44,284 nt of DNA from a virus: IMG/VR virus record IMGVR_UViG_3300046454_000367, positions 1 to 44,284 of that record; one strand, given 5' to 3'. Position numbers and translations under genes: made by a program. Of this stretch, positions 14,013 to 21,720 are shown in pieces. Under the pieces are notes generated by a model. That model was given only the letters and a program-made list of their open reading frames with translations. It ran no database searches and was not told the origin of the DNA. Every line of letters starts with the position of its first letter. Positions within the stretch are counted from its first letter, which is position 1.

Positions 14013-14127
14013 CGCCGCCAGGACCTTCAGGCGGGTCCTTCGGCTTATCGGCGTCCGCGGTGCTCGGCAGCGGATCGGATTTCTTTTGTTCGCATTCGTC
14101 GTCGTCGTGTTTGTGCGTGTGCGGCAT
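13999..14127 (-). CDS. Small His/Asp-rich protein
   Basis: 42 residues, MPHTHKHDDDECEQKK at the N-terminus followed by a Pro/Gly/Asp-rich tail. GGAGG lies 5 bases before the ATG at 14127, and the TAG overlaps the start of the holin-like gene. The cluster of His, Asp and Cys could bind metal. No family is recognised. Confidence 0.6.
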   Translation of the reverse strand: MPHTHKHDDDECEQKKSDPLPSTADADKPKDPPEGPGGDAGE

Positions 14128-14149
14128 TCAGTCCTCCGACCCTGGATAA

Positions 14150-14180
14150 ATAATACACCGTTTCGTACGGTACTATCCAA
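14150..14180 (-). promoter_or_regulatory. Candidate promoter of the holin-like operon
   Basis: TTGGAT (14175-14180) with TGTATT at 17-base spacing (14152-14157) or TATTAT at 19 (14150-14155). It lies 23-25 bases upstream of the first ATG, with a normal ribosome binding site between. An inverted repeat GTACTAT / ATAGTAC (14170-14202) overlaps the -35 and could be an operator. Confidence 0.45.
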
Positions 14181-14201
14181 TGCACATTTGCGGGTATAGT
14201 A

Positions 14202-15569
14202 CTAATGCGCGGAATTCCCGAATTCGCCGGGATTCCCCTGCCCAGACGCCGCGGCACACCTCGAGCTCTGCCCGATCTCGGGATATACGCCGCTCGTGCC
14301 GGACGCCATGAGGAAGCTGCCCACGGTCTGCGCGCCTGCCCCGCTAGAGCTGCCGATCGCCAGGAAGTCCTTATGGTCCAACCCCGCACCGATGGCAACG
14401 AAGTCTGTCACAATGGCGCAATCCCAGAGCTTCCCGACCACCCAGGCAGGATCGGAATTCGTCGGATCCGATCCAAACTGGACGTAGGGCCCGTAGAACA
14501 TCGGGACGCCGTAAACGGTAAGCAGCGGATTCGATAGAGATTGGTAGCAGAGCGCGCGCGCCGCAGGGTTCTTGTCGACGTGCTGGAACGGCGGCGCGTC
14601 GAGGCTCATTGTGGACGAGCCGCCCCACGCCGGCGAGCCGCCGACGGTGTTTGGGCCCAGCACGAACACGGCGTATGCCGGCACGAACACTTCGCCCGCT
14701 GGAACCTCTCCAGCCACGGGGAAGTACGGCGCCATCGCAAAGATTGAAATAAACCTGAAAATGTGGCTTGTGGTATTGTGCGGCACGTCGAACACGCAGA
14801 ATCCAAAAGGATTGGCAACGATGGTGTATTGCGGCACCGCACCGACGCCGAGCGATCCCATGTCGCCGAGCGTCCCCTGGATATCGTTCAGAAGCTGATA
14901 AATCACGGTGTCACCGTTGATGGTGAACTCGAATACGAGATCGCCGTTCAAATAATCGTCGCCCGCGCCGTTGCGGTTCGCAGCATACGTGGCGCACCGG
15001 TACACCGCCGAATTGCTCGAACTGGACGACTGCAGCCGATACCCGCCGCCCCAGGTCTGCGTGGCACCCGTCACCGCGTTGCCGTCGATGGTTTCCTCAT
15101 TGAGTAGCGGGCCGGTGATCGTCGCGGTGAAATCCACGCGATAGTTGACGCCGCTGACGTGCGTCCCGACGGCGAACCAGATGCCTGAAAGATTGACCGC
15201 GGCGATAAGGTTGGCGAGCGATCCCGCATTGTCCAGCCCTTCCTCGACGAAGATGCACGCCGTGGTGCTGCCCGGGATCTGCTTGAACGAATCGTAGAAC
15301 GAGTATTGCTGCCCGGCGATGGTGAGGATGCCCGGGGGCGCACTGCACCCTACCACGGTCTTCGGGAGGATCGTCACGCCGTCGGTGATAGGGAAGCCGA
15401 GCGGATAAGTGATGGTCCCCTGCGCGTGCAGCCCTTCCGCCAATGTCCAGCCGGCCGACAGGAGAAGGTTGGTCCAGTCCACGATGAAGCGCTCTTGGTT
15501 CGGGCCGACGACGACGGTTGAGCGCGCCAGCCCGCTGTGCTTGATGTCCATCGCGTCAATAAGCGACAT
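14202..15569 (-). CDS. Tail-tip or appendage structural protein
   Basis: 455 residues, beta-rich with many Gly, Ser and Thr residues and no signal peptide. Near the N-terminus, RFIVDWTNLLLSAGWTLAEG matches the pattern FIADLELQLIAAGWTLVRH of the next protein upstream, so the two are paralogues at least in this domain. It is the last gene of the tail operon and overlaps its partner by 14 bases. It is probably a distal tail or receptor-contact protein; the exact role is unknown. Confidence 0.7.
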   Translation of the reverse strand: MSLIDAMDIKHSGLARSTVVVGPNQERFIVDWTNLLLSAGWTLAEGLHAQGTITYPLGFPITDGVTILPKTVVGCSAPPGILTIAGQQYSFYDSFKQIPGSTTACIFVEEGLDNAGSLANLIAAVNLSGIWFAVGTHVSGVNYRVDFTATITGPLLNEETIDGNAVTGATQTWGGGYRLQSSSSSNSAVYRCATYAANRNGAGDDYLNGDLVFEFTINGDTVIYQLLNDIQGTLGDMGSLGVGAVPQYTIVANPFGFCVFDVPHNTTSHIFRFISIFAMAPYFPVAGEVPAGEVFVPAYAVFVLGPNTVGGSPAWGGSSTMSLDAPPFQHVDKNPAARALCYQSLSNPLLTVYGVPMFYGPYVQFGSDPTNSDPAWVVGKLWDCAIVTDFVAIGAGLDHKDFLAIGSSSGAGAQTVGSFLMASGTSGVYPEIGQSSRCAAASGQGNPGEFGNSAH

Positions 15570-16503
15570 TGCCCGTCCCCGATCCCGTCACCAGAATCAC
15601 CAGTTGCAGCGACGAATAGAATTGCGAATGCCACGTGATGCACTCGACATCGAACGGATTGCCGCTGCTGTCGGTGTCCTCGAAAGTCTGTACCTGATCC
15701 AGCGTCGTCGCCGCCGTCTGAAGAAAAGCGTCCCAGAGCTGGCCGCGAAGATTCCAGCCCCCCCACCCGAGGAACGCGTCGATATTTAGCACCGCGTGAG
15801 CGGAGTAAGTGATCGCGGGCCACGCGATCTGGTCCGTTCCGAAAGGATTGTTGAAGTCGGCGAGCGGGAAAAGCGTCAGGTAGCCGCTGTCCGGACTGAT
15901 GGTGTTGTCATCCGGCGCGATGACGATAACCCCGTTCAGGTAGTACGACATGCATGCGTAGCAGGTAGCCTGTGAGCGGAAGTCGAACGCCCACTGTGAG
16001 CCGCCGCAAGACCACCAGATATCGGTGATCACCGGAGGCATGAGCCCAGCGACGCATGGCCCGCTCGCCGTCGGCATCGCCGGAATACCGCAAGCCCAAG
16101 AACTCCAGCCGCCGCCGTCGTTGCCGGGTTCGGAGATAAACGCCTGCGCCCGTCCGATCACAGTTTGGAACTCTGAGTAAGTCCCATTGCTCAGAATCTG
16201 GTATGGGAAGCTGACGACCGTTTCCGCCACGTTCATCACCTGAAGCACCGGCCCGCGGAAGTTATACAGCCCAACGGCAGGATGGTCGATCTTGTAACTT
16301 ACATCGTCCTGAACGAGCAGCCGGGCGGTGTAGCCAGCCGGATCCGGCGATGTCATCAGGTAAACGAATCCTCCGGTGATATGGCGCACCAGCGTCCAGC
16401 CTGCCGCGATCAACTGAAGCTCCAGATCCGCAATGAAGTTCGCCGCATTGTCCGCTCGCAGCGTCCCGTTGATGATCGGAAACTGGCTATAGGCTATCGG
16501 CAT
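15556..16503 (-). CDS. Tail-tip or appendage structural protein, paralogue of the next gene
   Basis: 315 residues. The N-terminal pattern NAANFIADLELQLIAAGWTL is shared with the 455-residue protein downstream. The rest is beta-rich with aromatic-rich stretches (WSSWACGIPAMP and IDAFLGWGGWNLRGQLWDAF). Its ATG lies 17 bases inside the end of the DNA methyltransferase gene. Probably part of the distal tail; no family is recognised. Confidence 0.7.
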   Translation of the reverse strand: MPIAYSQFPIINGTLRADNAANFIADLELQLIAAGWTLVRHITGGFVYLMTSPDPAGYTARLLVQDDVSYKIDHPAVGLYNFRGPVLQVMNVAETVVSFPYQILSNGTYSEFQTVIGRAQAFISEPGNDGGGWSSWACGIPAMPTASGPCVAGLMPPVITDIWWSCGGSQWAFDFRSQATCYACMSYYLNGVIVIAPDDNTISPDSGYLTLFPLADFNNPFGTDQIAWPAITYSAHAVLNIDAFLGWGGWNLRGQLWDAFLQTAATTLDQVQTFEDTDSSGNPFDVECITWHSQFYSSLQLVILVTGSGTGNVAY

Positions 16504-17155
16504 TCGCGAATAGATCCCCTATTTCCGCCTCGACGTGTTCGAACAGTGTCAGGCGCGCCGCCTCCAGCCGCTCTACCGCAATGGCGCAGTATTTCTCCTC
16601 GATCTCGATCCCGATAGCGCGGCGTCCAAGTTGTTTCGCGGCTACCAGCGTGGTGCCGCTGCCCATGAATGCATCAAGAATAGACGGATATTCGGAAAAC
16701 TGGTGGAGCGACCATTTAACAACGGCAAGCGGCTTTTGGGTAGGATGCCCAACGCGCTCAGCATTTGTCTGTGAGATCGAACAAGATATAATGCGAGAGT
16801 TGCGATCCTGATTCGTCCACGCAAGCTCGAAACTTCCCATGCTCGGAGGCGCATCGGGCTTGTACCAGCAGAGCCAGCCCCGCGACACAGGAAGCTTGTA
16901 ATAGTTTCCGCCCCATACCACTTGGGCATTGCCAATGGCTAGGACTGCTGGAAGGAAATCGACCGCCACGTCATCCCAAACCGTAGCAATGTGGCCCGCC
17001 AATCGCTGCCATTTGGTCGGCTGCGCAGCGAATCCAATCCCGTACGGCGGGTCAGTGAACACCAGATCAACATTGGGCAGATACGGCAGGATCTCGCGGC
17101 AATCGCCGTGATAGATCGTGATGCCGTCGTGCTGATAGTAGGGCTTCGGAAGCAT
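16487..17155 (-). CDS. DNA N4-cytosine/N6-adenine methyltransferase
   Basis: 222 residues from ATG at 17155 (MLPKPYYQHDGITIYHGDCR). The catalytic motif is TDPPYGIGF and the SAM-binding motif FMGSGTTLVA comes later, the catalytic-then-SAM order of beta-class enzymes. HPTQKPLAVVKW precedes the SAM motif as usual. I choose 17155 over the ATG at 17173 because the -10 box ends 6 bases before it and family members usually start just before this point. It is inserted among tail genes with its own promoter. No restriction partner is present. Confidence 0.92.
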   Translation of the reverse strand: MLPKPYYQHDGITIYHGDCREILPYLPNVDLVFTDPPYGIGFAAQPTKWQRLAGHIATVWDDVAVDFLPAVLAIGNAQVVWGGNYYKLPVSRGWLCWYKPDAPPSMGSFELAWTNQDRNSRIISCSISQTNAERVGHPTQKPLAVVKWSLHQFSEYPSILDAFMGSGTTLVAAKQLGRRAIGIEIEEKYCAIAVERLEAARLTLFEHVEAEIGDLFANADSL

Positions 17156-17161
17156 GGACCA

Positions 17162-17190
17162 AGTATCCGCCATGTGGATGCCGTTTGCAA
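17162..17190 (-). promoter_or_regulatory. Promoter of the N4/N6 methyltransferase gene, GATACT family
   Basis: TTGCAA (17185-17190), 17-base spacer, GATACT (17162-17167), then 6 bases to the ATG. Spacer bases RTCCR and GRYG match the three sister promoters. The -35 lies immediately after the stop codon of the upstream tail gene. Confidence 0.7.
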
Positions 17191-17994
17191 CTATGGCGTG
17201 GTGATCACGGTGATGAGCCGGTCTGCCGCGCCGGTCGCCGTGAATCGCAGGGTGATGACGTTGCCGTTCAGGTCGGACGTCGCCAGGTCGATCTTGTAAA
17301 TACCGCTGGACACCTCGGCAACCGCATTCGCGCACGATGCCACGGAGCCGCCGTCGATACTGCGAGTCGCCGCCACCGTGAGCCCCGTTTGCGGGATGCC
17401 GGTGGTGCTGTTGACCATCACGAATTCGAAGTTATTCAGCCCTACGTTCTTGACGGTGTTGCTCTGGATGGCAGGGCGCCCGCTGGACAAGCTCACCTGG
17501 CCGCTCCCGGTGCCGCTGCTGAGTAGAACGCTCGCCCCGATGTCGCGCGCCGTCTGGGACGTTCCGCTGCCCGTGGGACCGATCTTTACCGTGTTGGCAT
17601 CCCCGAGGCCCGCCGCGTCCACAACGAGCGTGCGCCCCGCCGTGGCAGGCTTCAGCGAGGAATCCTTGCGCAGCGTGAAGCTGGCGATGGCCGAGCCCGC
17701 CACGCTCACGGAATCCACCGTCCCCGACGTCAGCACCGCATCGAAGAATGAGCCCGCGCTGTAGAACGATCCATCCGAACTCGTATCAATGGCGACGTGA
17801 TTCAGGCCTGTGCGCGAGTCGAAATTGGTGGTCAGCGTGACGCCGCTGCTGCTTTCCGTTGTGCTGGCGTCCTTGTAAACGGCAATCGCAGGCGAACCCG
17901 CCAGCGTGAACGTCGCGCCCGTCGATGGCTGGTACGTGCTGAATTTCCCGTAAATGACCGCGCTCTGATCGTAATCGCCAAGATGTTTGCTCAT
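17191..17994 (-). CDS. Tail fibre/appendage-like protein
   Basis: 267 residues, low in charge and rich in Ser, Thr, Gly and Ala. The start YDQSAVIYGKFSTYQPSTGA and the segments VDAAGLGDANTVKIG and QTARDIGASVLLSSGTGSGQ are of a kind frequent in phage tail or fibre proteins of soil bacteria. It overlaps the LamG gene by 4 bases and is most likely a surface appendage near the tail tip. Confidence 0.7.
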   Translation of the reverse strand: MSKHLGDYDQSAVIYGKFSTYQPSTGATFTLAGSPAIAVYKDASTTESSSGVTLTTNFDSRTGLNHVAIDTSSDGSFYSAGSFFDAVLTSGTVDSVSVAGSAIASFTLRKDSSLKPATAGRTLVVDAAGLGDANTVKIGPTGSGTSQTARDIGASVLLSSGTGSGQVSLSSGRPAIQSNTVKNVGLNNFEFVMVNSTTGIPQTGLTVAATRSIDGGSVASCANAVAEVSSGIYKIDLATSDLNGNVITLRFTATGAADRLITVITTP

Positions 17995-19118
17995 GAGAAG
18001 AATCCTTGAAGCGGGTTGATGCCGCCGTACAACGGGTTGCCGAGTACCGTTCCGCCGCCGCCCGGCGTCGTCGGAGTGCCAGCAATCAGAAATGTGGATG
18101 GCGAATTCTGGTTATTGTATTCGACGGTCGGCCAGGAATTCAGCCTGCTGGTGGAAGAATACCGGAATTCGTCCATCGAACCCGTCATTCCTTCGTCGGT
18201 GCCGTGCCAATTCCCGATAAAAACGGGCTGCGTCGAGGCAGGCTGAGAACTGGCGACAGTATTTGTCCCCTGCGAAGCACCGTCGATAATCAGCGTAATT
18301 GAGGTTGTAACGATGGAAAAGGTCAGCACGCCGACGGCACAATGCCAAACGCCGTCAGTATAAGTCCCCGAGGAAGTGACGCCTGGATTTCCACCGAAGA
18401 TCACGAAGAAATCAATCTTGTTTGCGGTGTTGATTCGAAGGGCGAAATTGCGATTACTGCCGCCATCGTCGCGCCGGATAATATCCTGAAGCGTCCCCGT
18501 CAGACTCGTCTTGAACCACGCCGAAACCGTGATCGAAGCCGCATCCATCCCTGTGACAGACGGCGCCGTCAGGTACTGCGAATTGCGGACGAGCGCCACG
18601 CCGCCATCGATCTTGCCGGCCGTCGCAGTCGCGGAACCGTGGTTGGTCGCCGTGTTCGCGCGGGAGGTCGAATCCGTCAGCGCCAGCGTGGTGCCGTCTG
18701 CCAAGTGCAACACGGTCAAATAGTTGGAATCCCAGACCGCCTGAGAGCCGAACGTCGATCCCGCCGCGGGCTGAGTCTGGCCGCCACCCGCGTTGTACCA
18801 GACGTAAATGGTGGTGTCGACGCTACTCGACACCGAAACCGGAACCCAGATTTCTGCCTTGGCGAGCGATGCCGTGGCGTTCTGCGTCCAGATGACAATC
18901 TCGCAGGCCAACTGCGCCGAGCCGCCGAGGTCAGAGGTAAATCGGATATCGCCGCCGTCCGACTGCGCCGCGTTCGGGTCACCTGTCGTCACCATCTCCG
19001 CAGGCAGGCATCCCGTATCGTTGGTGATGAGTACGGGAAACGCGGTCTGGTCAGCAGCGACCTGCCCATGCTGAATCACCAGCGCGCACCGTCTATTCCA
19101 TCCCGTCGGAAATGCCAT
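17991..19118 (-). CDS. DUF2341 / LamG-domain tail protein
   Basis: 375 residues. The N-terminal 110 residues (WNRRCALVIQHGQVAADQTA, then FPVLITNDTG) fit DUF2341. From about residue 125 a concanavalin A-like LamG domain follows (HLADGTTLALTDSTSRANTA, then SITVSAWFKTSLTGTLQDII, then FIGNWHGTDEGMTGSMDEFR). Such domains bind carbohydrate. With no signal peptide and a place in the tail operon, it is a likely receptor-binding protein. The C-terminus is Gly/Pro-rich. Confidence 0.8.
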   Translation of the reverse strand: MAFPTGWNRRCALVIQHGQVAADQTAFPVLITNDTGCLPAEMVTTGDPNAAQSDGGDIRFTSDLGGSAQLACEIVIWTQNATASLAKAEIWVPVSVSSSVDTTIYVWYNAGGGQTQPAAGSTFGSQAVWDSNYLTVLHLADGTTLALTDSTSRANTATNHGSATATAGKIDGGVALVRNSQYLTAPSVTGMDAASITVSAWFKTSLTGTLQDIIRRDDGGSNRNFALRINTANKIDFFVIFGGNPGVTSSGTYTDGVWHCAVGVLTFSIVTTSITLIIDGASQGTNTVASSQPASTQPVFIGNWHGTDEGMTGSMDEFRYSSTSRLNSWPTVEYNNQNSPSTFLIAGTPTTPGGGGTVLGNPLYGGINPLQGFFS

Positions 19119-19119
19119 G

Positions 19120-21720
19120 TCACCCCACGAAAGGTCCGAAGCCGATCAGCGACCAGAGCCCGACGCCAGCAGATACCGGCCCCGTGCCCACGCTAATGTA
19201 CACGTTAACACGTCCGTTCGCTGGATCGTCCACCACACTGATCGTGACCGAGCCTAGCCCGATGAAGTTGATGGCGTGCCGCGTGCCGATCGATGTGCCG
19301 GTGTTCTGCACTTCAACCTTAGTGCTCGCCCACGCAAGCCCTTTACTTTGAGTGCTGTCAGCAGTTAAGACCGTGCCGTCTGCGCCGACGGGAAGCCGCA
19401 CGATGGTATTCGCCGCGGGCGAGCCGGCAAACTGCACGGTCTCGAGATCGCCCTTGGTGGTCAGGACTTCGGGGATCGTTTCCCAGTCGGTGTCAAAGTC
19501 CGCATCCGAAGCCTTTGTCAACACCTGGCCCGTCGTACCGCCCGCTGGAACGCCAGTCCCAGCGATGCCAGGTGAACCCCTGAGAGCTACGATGGCCCAA
19601 AAAGCGGAATCAGGATCGTCTGGGCTATTTCCGGTATTTCCATCCTGGAGGCTGATGTAGCTAGATCCATCAAAAGAAACGGTATCGCCCAGCGCGTAGC
19701 CGCCGCTCACGTCCCACGGGCCCTTCCATTGGCCCATGATGGTGATCTGAGTGACGCTGCCCCATTCGACGGTGATCGACGCGATGGAATTCGTGTCGCG
19801 AGAGCTGTCGGACGAAACGATGTCCCACGTCATGATGGTGCCTTCGACGAGGGTTTGATTCGCGATGGAGACTTCGACCTTGGTCTTAACCGGAGTCGCC
19901 GCGGGAATCGTCAGCGTGCCGAGTTCGAGTCCTGCCACGTTGACGCGAACCACCAGATCGGCCGTGATGGTGTCGCGCAGAACGCCCGCGATCTTGATAC
20001 CGCTGCCGGTGCCCTGGACGGTCAGATTCGGCGCGATGTTGTTCCCCGGCGTGGTGTTATTGATGTCGATGGTGCGCCAGAACATCTGGGGATTCGGGCG
20101 GCCGGTGTTGCCGTTGCCGCCGCTCCCCGGCCGCAGGGTTGCCAGCGTGGCGCGGTAGTCCCAGTTGATTAGCGGGCTGCCGACCATCGTGACGGTCCAC
20201 AGGATCAGGTTATCGTCGGTGGTGATCTGGACATCGGAAATGCAGAACGGCTCCGCAGACAGCCCGAACACCGCCAACGTGACGTTAATGTTCTGCCCGA
20301 TCTTCAGCCCGGGTCGATAGGTGGTGATCTGGATCCGCTTCGGGATGACGCCGTATTGCCCAGCGATGGCCGCAGCCAGCGTCTGTCCCTCCGTTTCCGT
20401 CGCCGGGTTGTCCTGCTGAATTACGTTCTCGTACAGCCCCGTGCCGCTCTCGACTTCCTGTCTTTCCAGCACGGCAGCCGCGTTCTCTTCAGCGACGATG
20501 CCGGCGATGTATTCTGCAGCAATAACCACCAGCGTCACCGACGGCGAGAGCGGCGCGCCGGCCGGGTCCTGAGTGATGGCGGTAGATCCCTGGCTCCAGT
20601 ACCACGCGCTGCCAGTGCTGATGCCGAGGATGCCGACGGATACCGGGGTGCCGTTCTCGGTGATCGTCGGCGTGTTCGCCACGGGGTTCGACATCTGAAA
20701 TGCTTTGGTCGAACTGTCGCCGACGAAGCTCTCCGTGATCGGGTCGGAGATTTCATTGCCGAGCCGCACGAGCGCGCGGTCGATGAACTCCGAACGGTCC
20801 CATGTGCACTGAACCGCGGCGAGAAGACTTCCATCGCAATTTCCCCCGTCGATGTCCCACGGCGCGGTGAACGTCGATTGGTCAGCCAACCAGATCTTCT
20901 TCGTCGGGTCGGTGAACCAATGGAGGAACGTGGTCTGATCGCTGCCAGCCTTGATGAGTTGGTCGAACGCGTCGCCGCTCTGTGCGTAGCTCGCCGTGAA
21001 CGTCGGAATCACCGGGCCATCGACCGCGCCAACGAAGTCGAGCCCTTCGCTGCCGAGCGCGTGCACGATCAGAAACTTGATGATCTCCGAAACGGTCATG
21101 TTGGAGAACAGACCATTCTGCGGGTTAGTGACGGCTGGGCTGCCCGATGAGAAGGTCGGTTCGCCCGTCGTGCGCTTGTACGCCAGACGATCCCAGGAAA
21201 CGCAGTCTATCGCCCATTTCCCAAGCGGCGAGCCTGGCACGTTCTGACCTACGATATTGTCAATCGTGCCGCCGAAAATGTCATCGCCGCTGATGCGGAA
21301 CAGAACTGGCTGCCCGATTTCCGGCTTCGGCAATTCGTCCAAGAACGTGAAGCTCGCCACGTCGTGCGAGGTCAGGGAGAACTGAAGATTCCCCGATCCG
21401 ATCAGCGGCCAACCGCGCTGGCGAAACAGCGTCGCGTTGCTGGACGCCGACGTGTCGCCCGTTGCCGCGTCAACCGTCGTCGCGTGCGTGGCGTCAATCA
21501 CCGTCGCAATCGACGTCCGCAGCATTCCGTTATCCGTGGTGCTCGAATCAATCGGCGGAGTCGCGCCAATCACCCAGATCGGCTGCCCTACATCGTCCTG
21601 CGTGAATTGGAACCGCCCATCGTCGTCGGTGATGGCGTTGCTGCCATTCGTCATCGTGCAAGTCGAGACGGCACCTAACCGCAGGACGGCTTCTATCGTT
21701 GAGATGGGGTCATAGCTCAC
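19120..21720 (-). CDS. Tail hub / baseplate protein with C-terminal carbohydrate-binding-like domain
   Basis: 866 residues. The N-terminal 500 residues contain hub-like segments (FTFLDELPKPEIGQPVLFRI, then DRLAYKRTTGEPTFSSG) expected of a gpD/gp27-like tail hub. A middle beta region follows. Near residue 690 is QWKGPWDVSGGYALGDTVSF followed by DGSSYISLQDGN, resembling CBM5/12-type binding domains. Then comes GGTTGQVLTKASDADFDTDW, a short motif common in phage tail fibres. It directly follows the tape measure gene, as a hub should. Confidence 0.75.
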   Translation of the reverse strand: MSYDPISTIEAVLRLGAVSTCTMTNGSNAITDDDGRFQFTQDDVGQPIWVIGATPPIDSSTTDNGMLRTSIATVIDATHATTVDAATGDTSASSNATLFRQRGWPLIGSGNLQFSLTSHDVASFTFLDELPKPEIGQPVLFRISGDDIFGGTIDNIVGQNVPGSPLGKWAIDCVSWDRLAYKRTTGEPTFSSGSPAVTNPQNGLFSNMTVSEIIKFLIVHALGSEGLDFVGAVDGPVIPTFTASYAQSGDAFDQLIKAGSDQTTFLHWFTDPTKKIWLADQSTFTAPWDIDGGNCDGSLLAAVQCTWDRSEFIDRALVRLGNEISDPITESFVGDSSTKAFQMSNPVANTPTITENGTPVSVGILGISTGSAWYWSQGSTAITQDPAGAPLSPSVTLVVIAAEYIAGIVAEENAAAVLERQEVESGTGLYENVIQQDNPATETEGQTLAAAIAGQYGVIPKRIQITTYRPGLKIGQNINVTLAVFGLSAEPFCISDVQITTDDNLILWTVTMVGSPLINWDYRATLATLRPGSGGNGNTGRPNPQMFWRTIDINNTTPGNNIAPNLTVQGTGSGIKIAGVLRDTITADLVVRVNVAGLELGTLTIPAATPVKTKVEVSIANQTLVEGTIMTWDIVSSDSSRDTNSIASITVEWGSVTQITIMGQWKGPWDVSGGYALGDTVSFDGSSYISLQDGNTGNSPDDPDSAFWAIVALRGSPGIAGTGVPAGGTTGQVLTKASDADFDTDWETIPEVLTTKGDLETVQFAGSPAANTIVRLPVGADGTVLTADSTQSKGLAWASTKVEVQNTGTSIGTRHAINFIGLGSVTISVVDDPANGRVNVYISVGTGPVSAGVGLWSLIGFGPFVG

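Noticed and set aside
16487-17335. Longer start for the N4/N6 methyltransferase
   Set aside because: The extra N-terminal residues are a shadow of the tail gene and include the promoter; family members begin near MLPKPYY.
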